From: Bacteroidales bacterium UBA1215
Lineage (GTDB): Bacteria > Bacteroidota > Bacteroidia > Bacteroidales > WCHB1-69
Direction of reading: 5' to 3'
DNA: 11,380 bases
Assembly (NCBI GenBank): GCA_002309475.1
Contig: DBXJ01000023.1
Location: 17,002-28,381 of the forward strand
The position numbers were made by a program, and so were the translations under genes. The notes beneath the pieces are model-generated. The model saw only the letters and a list, made by a program, of their open reading frames with translations, searched no databases and had not been told where the DNA came from. Below are positions 1-6,253 of this stretch, piece after piece. The stretch's first letter is position 1; each line of letters opens with the position of its first letter.

Positions 1-866
1 AAAAACCTTTGTTGGCAGCCTTTGATTTGTCAGATGAGTGCCAAACAAGAAATTTTTTTGCATCGCATCATGTAGATGCAATCATTCATTTTGCCGCCTA
101 TAAATATGTAGGAGAATCGGTGGAACAGCCGTTGAGGTATTATAGAAATAATTTCTTTACCACACTCAATTTGCTGACAGCCATGAAAGAACAAAATATT
201 CGCCATTTTGTATTTTCATCTTCATGTACTGTTTATGGAGAGCCGGATCATTTGCCGGTAACAGAAGAAACTCCTATCAAACCAGCCATTTGTCCTTATG
301 GCAATACCAAACAAGTGATAGAAGAAATTTTGAGCGATGTGGCCAATGTAGATAAAAATTTAAACATTATCGCATTAAGATATTTCAATCCGATTGGAGC
401 ACATCATTCTGCCTTGATAGGTGAGCGGCCTAATGGGGTGCCGCAAAATTTGTTGCCCTATATCACGCAAACTGCTATGGGTATTCGTCCTTGTTTGTCA
501 GTGTATGGAAATGACTATCATACACCGGACGGAACTTGTTTAAGAGATTATATTCATGTAGTAGATTTGGCAAAAGCTCATGTGGCAGCTATTGAAAGAA
601 TGACAAATGGTAAAATGTCGGAAAATTACGAAGTATTCAATGTGGGTACCGGCAAGCCGACTTCAGTATTGGAAATCATTACTTCTTTTGAGCGTGTAAC
701 GGGCAAAAAAGTCCCTTATAAGATAGTCGGAAGACGTAGTGGAGATATTGAAAAAGTGTGGGCAGACACTAAAAAGATAAATAATGTAATGGGATGGAAA
801 GCAGCGTTGACTTTGGATGACATGCTTTTGTCAGCATGGAAGTGGGAACAAACAATGCAAAAATAA
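1..866 (+). CDS. galE: UDP-glucose 4-epimerase, 5' end missing
   Basis: Interconverts UDP-glucose and UDP-galactose in the cytoplasm (Leloir pathway and supply of galactose donors for surface glycans). This is an extended short-chain dehydrogenase. The reading frame is open to the left edge (first full codon at 3), so the NAD-binding GxxGxxG end, roughly 55-60 residues by comparison with E. coli GalE, lies outside. Visible family marks are HFAAYKYVGESV, the catalytic serine segment SSSCTVYG (around nt 216-239), the YxxxK pair in PYGNTK (Tyr codon 297, Lys codon 309), the RYFNPIGAH stretch and the GalE signature DGTCLRDYIHVVDLAKAH (around nt 528-581). The C-terminus GDIEKVWADTKK...MGWKA is also typical of GalE. 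Stop TAA at 864-866; the next gene starts 4 nt later, so it is probably the first visible gene of a three-gene operon. The symbol is well supported; a related 4-epimerase acting on N-acetylated sugars is the main alternative. Confidence 0.93.
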   Translation, partial: KPLLAAFDLSDECQTRNFFASHHVDAIIHFAAYKYVGESVEQPLRYYRNNFFTTLNLLTAMKEQNIRHFVFSSSCTVYGEPDHLPVTEETPIKPAICPYGNTKQVIEEILSDVANVDKNLNIIALRYFNPIGAHHSALIGERPNGVPQNLLPYITQTAMGIRPCLSVYGNDYHTPDGTCLRDYIHVVDLAKAHVAAIERMTNGKMSENYEVFNVGTGKPTSVLEIITSFERVTGKKVPYKIVGRRSGDIEKVWADTKKINNVMGWKAALTLDDMLLSAWKWEQTMQK

Positions 867-870
867 TAGT

Positions 871-1509
871 ATGAAAATATATAGATTTGTTTTTAATCAT
901 TATTTGGTGAATTCCTATTTGCTGACAAATTCCGCAAATGAAGCCGTCATTATAGATCCGGCATGTACCAGTGCTTCTGAATGGCAAAGAATGAAAGATA
1001 AATTGCAACAAGAAAAGCTGCAGTTGAAAGCTATTTTGATAACACATGCTCATGCCGATCATATTGCAGGTGTGGCCATGGCGATAAAAGACTTTCCAAC
1101 CTCAAAATTATTTGTTCACAAAGACGGCGAAACCTTGTATAATGATTATAACAATTATTCCATATTGATGGGTTTTCCCAAACAAGAATTGCCGGCAATA
1201 ACAGATTTTTTAACTGACAATCCATATGTTGATTTGTTAGGAGAAAAAATACAGGTGCTTTTTACACCCGGTCATGCGAAGGGGAGTGTAAGTTATTATA
1301 TTCCAAGTGAGAAGGTCGTATTCACCGGTGATGTTTTGTTTCAACAAAGTATTGGCAGAACCGATATAGGTGGCAATTACGAAGAGTTGGAACATTCCAT
1401 CCAAACAAAATTATATACTTTGCCCGATGATACACAAGTGTTGCCGGGGCATGGAGATATGACGGAAATTGGTTTTGAAAAGAAAAATAATCCTTTTGTA
1501 AATTTATAG
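871..1509 (+). CDS. Metallo-beta-lactamase-fold hydrolase, glyoxalase II-like
   Basis: A 212-residue single-domain metallo-beta-lactamase fold protein, probably a cytoplasmic thioester hydrolase of the glyoxalase II-like (GloB/YcbL) group. Metal ligands are visible in the expected order: H59xH61xD63H64 in THAHADHIAG, H135 in TPGHAKGS, D154 in FTGDVLF and H194 in LPGHGDMT; the strand ending IIDPAC (D29) is also typical. It is shorter than classical glyoxalase II (about 250 residues) and lacks that enzyme's C-terminal glutathione-binding extension, so the substrate is not established. The ATG at 871 is preferred over an in-frame ATG at 817: the homologous sequence begins with MKIYRFVFNHYLVNSYLL, and the earlier start would overlap galE by 50 nt. 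It lies 4 nt after galE and 3 nt before folE, suggesting co-transcription, but the neighbours do not reveal the substrate. Confidence 0.9.
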   Translation: MKIYRFVFNHYLVNSYLLTNSANEAVIIDPACTSASEWQRMKDKLQQEKLQLKAILITHAHADHIAGVAMAIKDFPTSKLFVHKDGETLYNDYNNYSILMGFPKQELPAITDFLTDNPYVDLLGEKIQVLFTPGHAKGSVSYYIPSEKVVFTGDVLFQQSIGRTDIGGNYEELEHSIQTKLYTLPDDTQVLPGHGDMTEIGFEKKNNPFVNL

Positions 1510-1512
1510 ATT

Positions 1513-2127
1513 ATGTGCGAAATAGAAGATGGTTATCACAGAGAAGATATTTATAATCAGGCAAAGACAAGAGCCTTGCAACAACATTATTTGGAAATAT
1601 TAAAGTTGTTGGGAGAAGATGTTAATCGTGAAGGTTTGTTGAAAACGCCCGAAAGAGTAGCAAAGGCTATGCAGTTTTTTACTCAAGGTTATAATCAAGA
1701 TCCTGCTGAGATATTGCGGTCTGCGATGTTTAAACAAGATTACAAAGAAATGGTGATAGTAAAAGATATAGAAATCTATTCTTTGTGTGAACATCATTTG
1801 GTGCCGTTTTTTGGTAAAGCACATGTCGGATATATTCCTAATGGTTATATTGTCGGTTTAAGTAAGATACCAAGGGTGGTGGATGCTTTTGCACGGCGTT
1901 TGCAAGTACAAGAGCAATTGACAACACAAATAAAGACCTGTATTCAAGAAACATTGAATCCGATAGGTGTGGCAGTAGTGATTGAAACACAACATTTGTG
2001 TATGTCTATGCGTGGTGTGCAGAAGCAAAATTCCGTTACCACTACTTCTGATTTTACAGGAGCATTTCTAAAGCAGAATAATACACGACAAGAGTTCCTG
2101 CGGATTATAGGTGCAGACTTACATTAA
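1513..2127 (+). CDS. folE: GTP cyclohydrolase I
   Basis: Converts GTP to 7,8-dihydroneopterin triphosphate, the first step to tetrahydrofolate and also the entry to queuosine-type deazapurines. At 204 residues it matches the usual length for the family (T-fold homodecamer, cytoplasmic). The zinc ligands of the type I enzyme are visible: C92 and H95 in SLCEHHLVPFFGKAHVGY, and C163 in HLCMSMRGVQ. Other marks are the N-terminal GLLKTPERVAKAM, the substrate-contact region GLSKIPRVVDAFARRLQVQE, and NSVTTTSDFTGAF near the end. All three Cys/His zinc positions are present, so this is the zinc type and not the IB (FolE2) family. The start is 3 nt after the upstream hydrolase stop, implying translational linkage; there is no Shine-Dalgarno. 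It is the last gene of the plus-strand run, followed at once by a strong hairpin terminator. Confidence 0.96.
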   Translation: MCEIEDGYHREDIYNQAKTRALQQHYLEILKLLGEDVNREGLLKTPERVAKAMQFFTQGYNQDPAEILRSAMFKQDYKEMVIVKDIEIYSLCEHHLVPFFGKAHVGYIPNGYIVGLSKIPRVVDAFARRLQVQEQLTTQIKTCIQETLNPIGVAVVIETQHLCMSMRGVQKQNSVTTTSDFTGAFLKQNNTRQEFLRIIGADLH

Positions 2128-2130
2128 ATA

Positions 2131-2159
2131 AAAACGGCTAACATTTAGTTAGCCGTTTT
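2131..2159. terminator. Bidirectional intrinsic terminator between folE and nitroreductase gene
   Basis: A perfect 12-bp inverted repeat: left arm 2131-2142, right arm 2148-2159, loop ATTTA at 2143-2147. The core is GC-containing (CGGCTAAC/GTTAGCCG), flanked by AAAA on the left and TTTTT on the right, so it reads as an intrinsic terminator on both strands. It fills the 34-nt gap between the convergent folE (stop 2127) and the nitroreductase gene (stop at 2162). Confidence 0.88.
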
Positions 2160-2161
2160 TG

Positions 2162-2914
2162 TTATTTAAAAAAATCTTGCTCTTTCAAAAATGTCAGCAA
2201 TCGTTCTGCAAAATATTCGTTGTCTTTTTTAGTATAGCGTCTTTCGGTAAATATTTTTGCCAAATTTTCTAACTGATTTTCTTCAAGCAAGCGTTTTGTC
2301 AACTCACTATTTTCTCTTTCGTGATAGATATTGTCAATATCTTCAGAGGAATAGTCTTTGTAGATTTCGTGATGAATAATGCCTTCTAAAGGCAGTCTGT
2401 CGGTATATTCAGGATTTTCGTCGGGATAGCCGATTGTCAGACAACAAATAGGAACCACATATTTGGGCAGGTGATAGGCTTCCGCCAATTCTTTTGCATT
2501 GTAGGTGGTGGTGCCTAAATAGCAGGTTCCCAATCCGTGGGCTTCTGCTGCCAAACATGCATTTTGTGCTGCCAAACAGGTATCTACCACAGCCCACATA
2601 AACGATTGCATATTGTCATATCCGTGCCGGGCATCTCTTGCATTGCACCATTTGATAAAGCGATTGAAATCTGCACAGAAGGTAAGTATCAATGGAGCCT
2701 CTATGATAGCCGGTTGGTTGAAGTGCAATGGAGCAATTTTTTGTTTCATCTTTTCATCTTGATTGACAATGATGCTATATAGTTGCATATTGCCCGTGGT
2801 GGCGGCTCTACTTGCTGCCGTAAGAATATCATTTAAGATATCCTCAGCAATGGGCTTGTTTTGATAATGCCTGATACTTTTGTGTTTGAGAATTTGTTCT
2901 ATTACTGTATTCAT
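2162..2914 (-). CDS. NAD(P)H-dependent nitroreductase / flavin reductase, NfsA-type
   Basis: A 250-residue FMN-dependent oxidoreductase of the nitroreductase superfamily, closest in layout to the NfsA/NfrA subgroup, which transfers electrons from NAD(P)H to nitro compounds, quinones or flavins in the cytoplasm. The FMN-binding start HKSIRHYQNKPI is at residues 11-22, the TTGNMQLYS segment at 39-47, the helix rich in Ala and Cys leading to HGLGTCYLG at 126-134, and the IGYPDENPE...RLPLEGIIHHEIY region at 161-185. A charged C-terminal helical extension (190-250) is also seen in this subgroup. The natural substrate cannot be read from the sequence. The gene lies downstream of the OmpA-like lipoprotein gene on the same strand, with a hairpin (2926-2959) between them and no recognisable TAnnTTTG promoter box in the 65-nt gap, so expression may depend on read-through. 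It converges on folE. Confidence 0.9.
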   Translation of the reverse strand: MNTVIEQILKHKSIRHYQNKPIAEDILNDILTAASRAATTGNMQLYSIIVNQDEKMKQKIAPLHFNQPAIIEAPLILTFCADFNRFIKWCNARDARHGYDNMQSFMWAVVDTCLAAQNACLAAEAHGLGTCYLGTTTYNAKELAEAYHLPKYVVPICCLTIGYPDENPEYTDRLPLEGIIHHEIYKDYSSEDIDNIYHERENSELTKRLLEENQLENLAKIFTERRYTKKDNEYFAERLLTFLKEQDFFK

Positions 2915-2925
2915 CTGTCTGTATA

Positions 2926-2959
2926 AATTAAACGACAGCCTTTTAGCTGTCGTTTAATT
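2926..2959 (-). terminator. Hairpin between lipoprotein and nitroreductase genes (terminator or attenuator)
   Basis: An inverted repeat of 14 bp: arms 2926-2939 and 2946-2959, loop 2940-2945 on the plus strand, core GACAGC/GCTGTC. It sits 20 nt after the lipoprotein stop on the minus strand and only 11 nt before the nitroreductase ATG. The tail on the minus strand is TTTAATTATAC-like, not an uninterrupted U run, so termination may be incomplete. It could act as an attenuator, a 3'-end stabiliser or a processing site. Confidence 0.6.
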
Positions 2960-2979
2960 GTTTAATTATAGTTTTTTAA

Positions 2980-4767
2980 TTATTTAATAGCATTTTGAAA
3001 TTCGGCGTTGTCTTTAAATTTCTTAAATTCAGCGTCTTTGCTTGCTTCAACTTTGTATTTTGCATCCATTTTGCAAGCAGATTTCAAATTGGTATAAACT
3101 TCGTTAGCATCGTTTGTTCTTGCACCAACTATTGCCAATAGGTAGTAGTCGGCAGCAGTTTTGTTGCTGATGCAGTTCAATGTAGATTTAGCATCTGAAT
3201 AATTTTTGTTCAAAATTTGATTCAAAGCTACATTGTAGTCGCATTTAGCGTTGCTCATTTTAGATGCTGCAGAAGAGTAGTTACCTTCTTTCATATCTAA
3301 GATACCCATATTGTAAGATTGGTTGAAGCCTGCTTTTTCAGAAGCTGCAAATGCAATTCTTGCACCATCATAATTCTTTTGGCTTAAGCAAAGAACACCA
3401 ATATTGTTTAATACGATACCATTGTTAGGAGAAAGAGAGTTTGCTTTGTCTAATAATTCTCTTGCTGCATCGTAGTCGCCTTGAGAAGCTTTTACACATG
3501 CCAAATCGTTGTATGCTCTATAGTCATCAGGATACAATTTGATAGCTTGTTCGTAGATAGCTGCTTTTTTGTTCAAATCTTCAGTCAATGAAGCGGAATA
3601 TAACAATTCGCTCAATGTTAAAGAATCAGGATTTTCGCTAGCGTATTTGGCGATTTGAGCATCAGTTTTTGCATCTGTGCAGTTAACTTTGATGATAGCA
3701 CGACGCAAACCCGGCAATATGTCGTCAATTTCGTTGTAGATAGCAATCATATTGCGGATTTGTTGTTGTTTTTGGTCGCGGTCTGCTTGAGAGCGGATTA
3801 CGTTCAAAATTTGATCTTTATCTTTAATGTTAGATGCTGCAACTGCTTCTAAGAAACCGTCCCAATCTTCACCTTTGTCATCTGTATTGTATTTGATATC
3901 TTTTTTGATATCAGCTGCTTTTACTTTTTGTTCTTTAGCAACTTTCTTTACATATTTGTCATATTCGTTTTCAAACCATTTTTGAGCGGTTTTTGAACGA
4001 TTGGAAGATAATTCTTGGTTACGATTTAATTCTCCTTCAGGAGATGCCCATCCAACAATGTCAACGCTGACAATTTCAGGATATTTGCCGGTGAATTCAG
4101 CCAAACCGTTGAGAGCTTGTTTGTTTTCGTCTTTTTTGTTGAGTGCCAAATTCAAATCCAAATTATCTTTATTCAATTCGTAGTAAATCATACCGGTAGC
4201 GGTAGAAATTACTTGGCCGGTGTATTCATGATCACTTAAAACATAATTTGAACCATCGGTAAGGTCCTTTTTGTAACCTAATTTCGGATTGGTTGCCAAA
4301 CGTTCTGAAGTTGCGATAGTTCCTTCTCCGAAATAAATTTCATCGAAAGTGGCATCTTTTGAACCTTGGGTTGCAGTGGCATTGCCATTCAAAGTACATA
4401 CTGCAAAGGCAGGTTGATAGTCAACAGTTTGAGTAGAAGAGAAACTTCCGCCATTTTTGTAAGAAATTGTAGTTCCTTCACCTGTTGCTTTTTCACCTTT
4501 TAAGTAAATAGGATTTAGTTTTACAGTAGTTCCGTTTTCTGCTTTTACTTCAGGAACAATAGTTAAATTAGCTTTTTTGCTAAAATATTTTTTAGGATAG
4601 TTACCTTTAATTTCCATAGTGATTTTGCCACCATGAGCTTCCATTGGGTCCGGATTGACAGAGTAGGTAACTTGACTCTGTTTTTTTACCATCTTTTTAA
4701 GTCCGCAACCACTAAAAACGATGGCTGCACACATCATGACCATTGCAAAGAGTTTAACTGTCTTCAT
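2980..4767 (-). CDS. OmpA-like and TPR-repeat lipoprotein
   Basis: A 595-residue exported protein. The N-terminus is a lipoprotein signal (positively charged start, hydrophobic residues 5-19, FSGC with Cys21 as the likely lipidated residue; Phe at -3 is a relaxed lipobox). Residues 31-190 are beta-rich and unassigned. Residues 190-365 resemble a Bacteroidetes OmpA-C-like domain: IYYELNKDNL, then VDIVGWASPEGELNRNQELSSNRSKTAQKW (split here around 235-264) and a closing LRRAIIKV. The usual GHTD motif is replaced by GWASPEG, so the canonical peptidoglycan-contact Asp is absent, whereas the N-x-x-LSxxR segment is kept. Residues 385-530 hold tetratricopeptide repeats (for example DDYRAYNDLACVKASQGDYDAARELLDKAN, split around 414-443). 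It probably works at the periplasmic face of the outer membrane as a scaffold. It starts 52 nt after the SPOR-protein stop with no terminator between, suggesting one operon. The leader is almost free of G and C. Confidence 0.88.
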   Translation of the reverse strand: MKTVKLFAMVMMCAAIVFSGCGLKKMVKKQSQVTYSVNPDPMEAHGGKITMEIKGNYPKKYFSKKANLTIVPEVKAENGTTVKLNPIYLKGEKATGEGTTISYKNGGSFSSTQTVDYQPAFAVCTLNGNATATQGSKDATFDEIYFGEGTIATSERLATNPKLGYKKDLTDGSNYVLSDHEYTGQVISTATGMIYYELNKDNLDLNLALNKKDENKQALNGLAEFTGKYPEIVSVDIVGWASPEGELNRNQELSSNRSKTAQKWFENEYDKYVKKVAKEQKVKAADIKKDIKYNTDDKGEDWDGFLEAVAASNIKDKDQILNVIRSQADRDQKQQQIRNMIAIYNEIDDILPGLRRAIIKVNCTDAKTDAQIAKYASENPDSLTLSELLYSASLTEDLNKKAAIYEQAIKLYPDDYRAYNDLACVKASQGDYDAARELLDKANSLSPNNGIVLNNIGVLCLSQKNYDGARIAFAASEKAGFNQSYNMGILDMKEGNYSSAASKMSNAKCDYNVALNQILNKNYSDAKSTLNCISNKTAADYYLLAIVGARTNDANEVYTNLKSACKMDAKYKVEASKDAEFKKFKDNAEFQNAIK

Positions 4768-4819
4768 ACAAAATTTGATATTTTAATTATTATTTTTAGT
4801 TATTTTATTTTTACTTATA

Positions 4820-5230
4820 TTAATTTTCTACATGTTTAGGGTAGTCTATTTCGTCTTTAACAACAAAACTTTGAGGAAAATCGCTTAAGATTTGTTCTCT
4901 AAAGCCTCTTGCTTCGGCTCTTGTGCGAAAACATCCTACACGAACTCTGAAATTGGGTTCTTTAAAAGTAACATACGCATTTACTTTGGGATATTTTGAC
5001 AAAAACAACATACGCGTTTTTTCAGCCCTTTCTCTGGAATTTGTACCCGATTCAAAACTAATTTGCACACAAAATCCTATCAATTTTCCGTCCATTTTGT
5101 CATTGACAAGAATATGTTTGTTAAGTACTTCGGTAAGGGCAGGAGGAGTCTCCAAGGTCACCTGAGCCATAGCATTGTTGCTATACAACATTACTAATAA
5201 AATACTTATCATTAAAAGATTCTTTTTCAT
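4820..5230 (-). CDS. Secreted SPOR-domain protein
   Basis: A 136-residue exported protein. Residues 1-22 form a signal peptide (MKKNLLMISILLVML core, likely cleaved after AMA22 before Gln23, a common Bacteroidetes pattern). Residues 50-126 fit a SPOR (sporulation-related repeat) domain: FCVQISFE, an internal helix with RAEKTRMLFLSKYP, then FRVRVGCFRTRAEARGFRE and FVVKDE at the end. SPOR domains bind denuded glycan strands of peptidoglycan, often at division sites; a periplasmic role is inferred from the signal and domain. The ATG at 5230 is chosen because it begins the signal peptide; the frame stays open for 93 more codons upstream but those are low-complexity and overlap the divergent prmC. 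A TATATTTG promoter box lies 43 nt upstream. It is probably the first gene of an operon with the OmpA-like lipoprotein. Confidence 0.87.
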   Translation of the reverse strand: MKKNLLMISILLVMLYSNNAMAQVTLETPPALTEVLNKHILVNDKMDGKLIGFCVQISFESGTNSRERAEKTRMLFLSKYPKVNAYVTFKEPNFRVRVGCFRTRAEARGFREQILSDFPQSFVVKDEIDYPKHVEN

Positions 5231-5272
5231 GTATGCAAAATAATGCTTTTTAGATAAAAAATATTTAAAGTG

Positions 5273-5280
5273 CAAATATA
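5273..5280 (-). promoter_or_regulatory. Bacteroidetes -7 promoter box for the SPOR gene
   Basis: On the minus strand 5280-5273 reads TATATTTG, a perfect match to the Bacteroidetes -7 consensus TAnnTTTG. The ATG is 43 nt downstream, leaving a leader of about 35-38 nt. The -33 element is poor (TTTC at 5302-5299, 18 nt away). A run of nine T on the plus strand (5284-5292) falls within the spacer. Confidence 0.6.
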
Positions 5281-5338
5281 CAATTTTTTTTTGAAATAGA
5301 AATATTAAAAATATGGTGAATTTTTTGTTTTTTTTTTG

Positions 5339-5346
5339 TACTTTTG
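5339..5346 (+). promoter_or_regulatory. Bacteroidetes -7 promoter box for prmC-PMM
   Basis: TACTTTTG matches the consensus TAnnTTTG and lies 50 nt upstream of the prmC ATG, giving a leader of roughly 42-45 nt. No TTTG stands at the expected -33 distance; the nearest (5324-5327) is only 11 nt upstream. A T10 tract (5328-5337) directly abuts the box. Confidence 0.55.
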
Positions 5347-5396
5347 AAAAATGGATTTCAAAAGCGGTAAAAGAATTGTTTTGAAATTGTAAATAT

Positions 5397-6251
5397 ATGA
5401 ATATAAAACAACTACAGCTATATGTAAAACAACAGTTAACGCCTTTTATTTCTTTAGAAGAGATAAATTCGGTGGTAAATTGGTTAATTGAATATAGAAC
5501 CGGTTGCAATCAAGTGTATGTAAATTTGAATCCCTTTCAAGAAATAGCAAAAAATATTGAAGATTTGCTACAAGAAGATATAAAAAAACTACAAAACAAT
5601 TATCCTATTCAATATATTGTAGGGGAAGTGGAATTTTTGAATTGCCAAATTGCCGTGAATGAAAATGTGCTTATTCCACGACAAGAAACCGAACAATTAG
5701 TTGACTGGATGATGCAAGAAAATAGCCGTACACATCCTAATTACATATTGGATATTTGCACAGGAAGTGGTTGTATTGCCATTGCTTTGGCAAAAAAATA
5801 TCCCGATAGTCAAGTGTCTGCTATAGATATTTCTTCCTCTGCATTGCAATTAGCCAAACAAAATGCCGTCAACAATCATGTACATGTAGATTTTGTTTGT
5901 CAAGATATATTACAATGGCCAAAGTGGAGCGGCAGACAAAAATATGGTTTGATAGTTAGCAATCCGCCTTATGTGCTAAATATGGAAAAAGAACAGATGT
6001 CGCCGAGAGTATTGGACTATGAGCCTCATGTGGCATTGTTTGTAGAAGACAAAAAACCATTGTTGTTTTATGAACAAATATTGCAATTTGCACAAGACCA
6101 TCTTTTGCCAAAAGGACAATTGTTTTTTGAAATCAATGAAAATTTCGGCGGAGAAATGATAGATTTATTGAAATATTATGGCTATCAATCTATTGTTTTG
6201 AAACAAGATTTGAATGGGAAAAATAGATTTATAAAAGGAATAAAAAGATAA
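5397..6251 (+). CDS. prmC: Peptide chain release factor N5-glutamine methyltransferase
   Basis: Methylates the glutamine of the GGQ motif in release factors 1 and 2, using S-adenosylmethionine, to raise termination efficiency; acts in the cytoplasm. At 284 residues it has the usual PrmC length. The N-terminal helical release-factor-binding part (1-70) is followed by PIQYIVGEVEFLNCQIAVN, the family signature VLIPRQETEQLVDW (91-104), the SAM-binding motif LDICTGSGCIAIAL (118-131), the acidic IDIS (143-146) and the catalytic NPPY motif at 189-192 in VSNPPYVLNME. RVLDYEPHVALF (204-215) is also characteristic and separates PrmC from the ribosomal-protein methyltransferase PrmB. The start follows a plausible -7 box without Shine-Dalgarno. 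The next gene begins 2 nt after its stop, so the two are likely translated from one mRNA. Confidence 0.95.
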   Translation: MNIKQLQLYVKQQLTPFISLEEINSVVNWLIEYRTGCNQVYVNLNPFQEIAKNIEDLLQEDIKKLQNNYPIQYIVGEVEFLNCQIAVNENVLIPRQETEQLVDWMMQENSRTHPNYILDICTGSGCIAIALAKKYPDSQVSAIDISSSALQLAKQNAVNNHVHVDFVCQDILQWPKWSGRQKYGLIVSNPPYVLNMEKEQMSPRVLDYEPHVALFVEDKKPLLFYEQILQFAQDHLLPKGQLFFEINENFGGEMIDLLKYYGYQSIVLKQDLNGKNRFIKGIKR

Positions 6252-6253
6252 TT

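Noticed and set aside
817..870. Upstream in-frame ATG extending the metallo-hydrolase by 18 residues
   Set aside because: The extra residues are low-quality (Cys/His/Asn-rich), overlap the end of galE, and the family-like sequence begins with MKIYRFVF at 871.
5231..5509. N-terminal extension of the SPOR protein into a 229-residue frame
   Set aside because: The extension is low-complexity Phe/Lys-rich translation of the intergenic region and the antisense of prmC; a normal signal peptide starts at the ATG ending at 5230.
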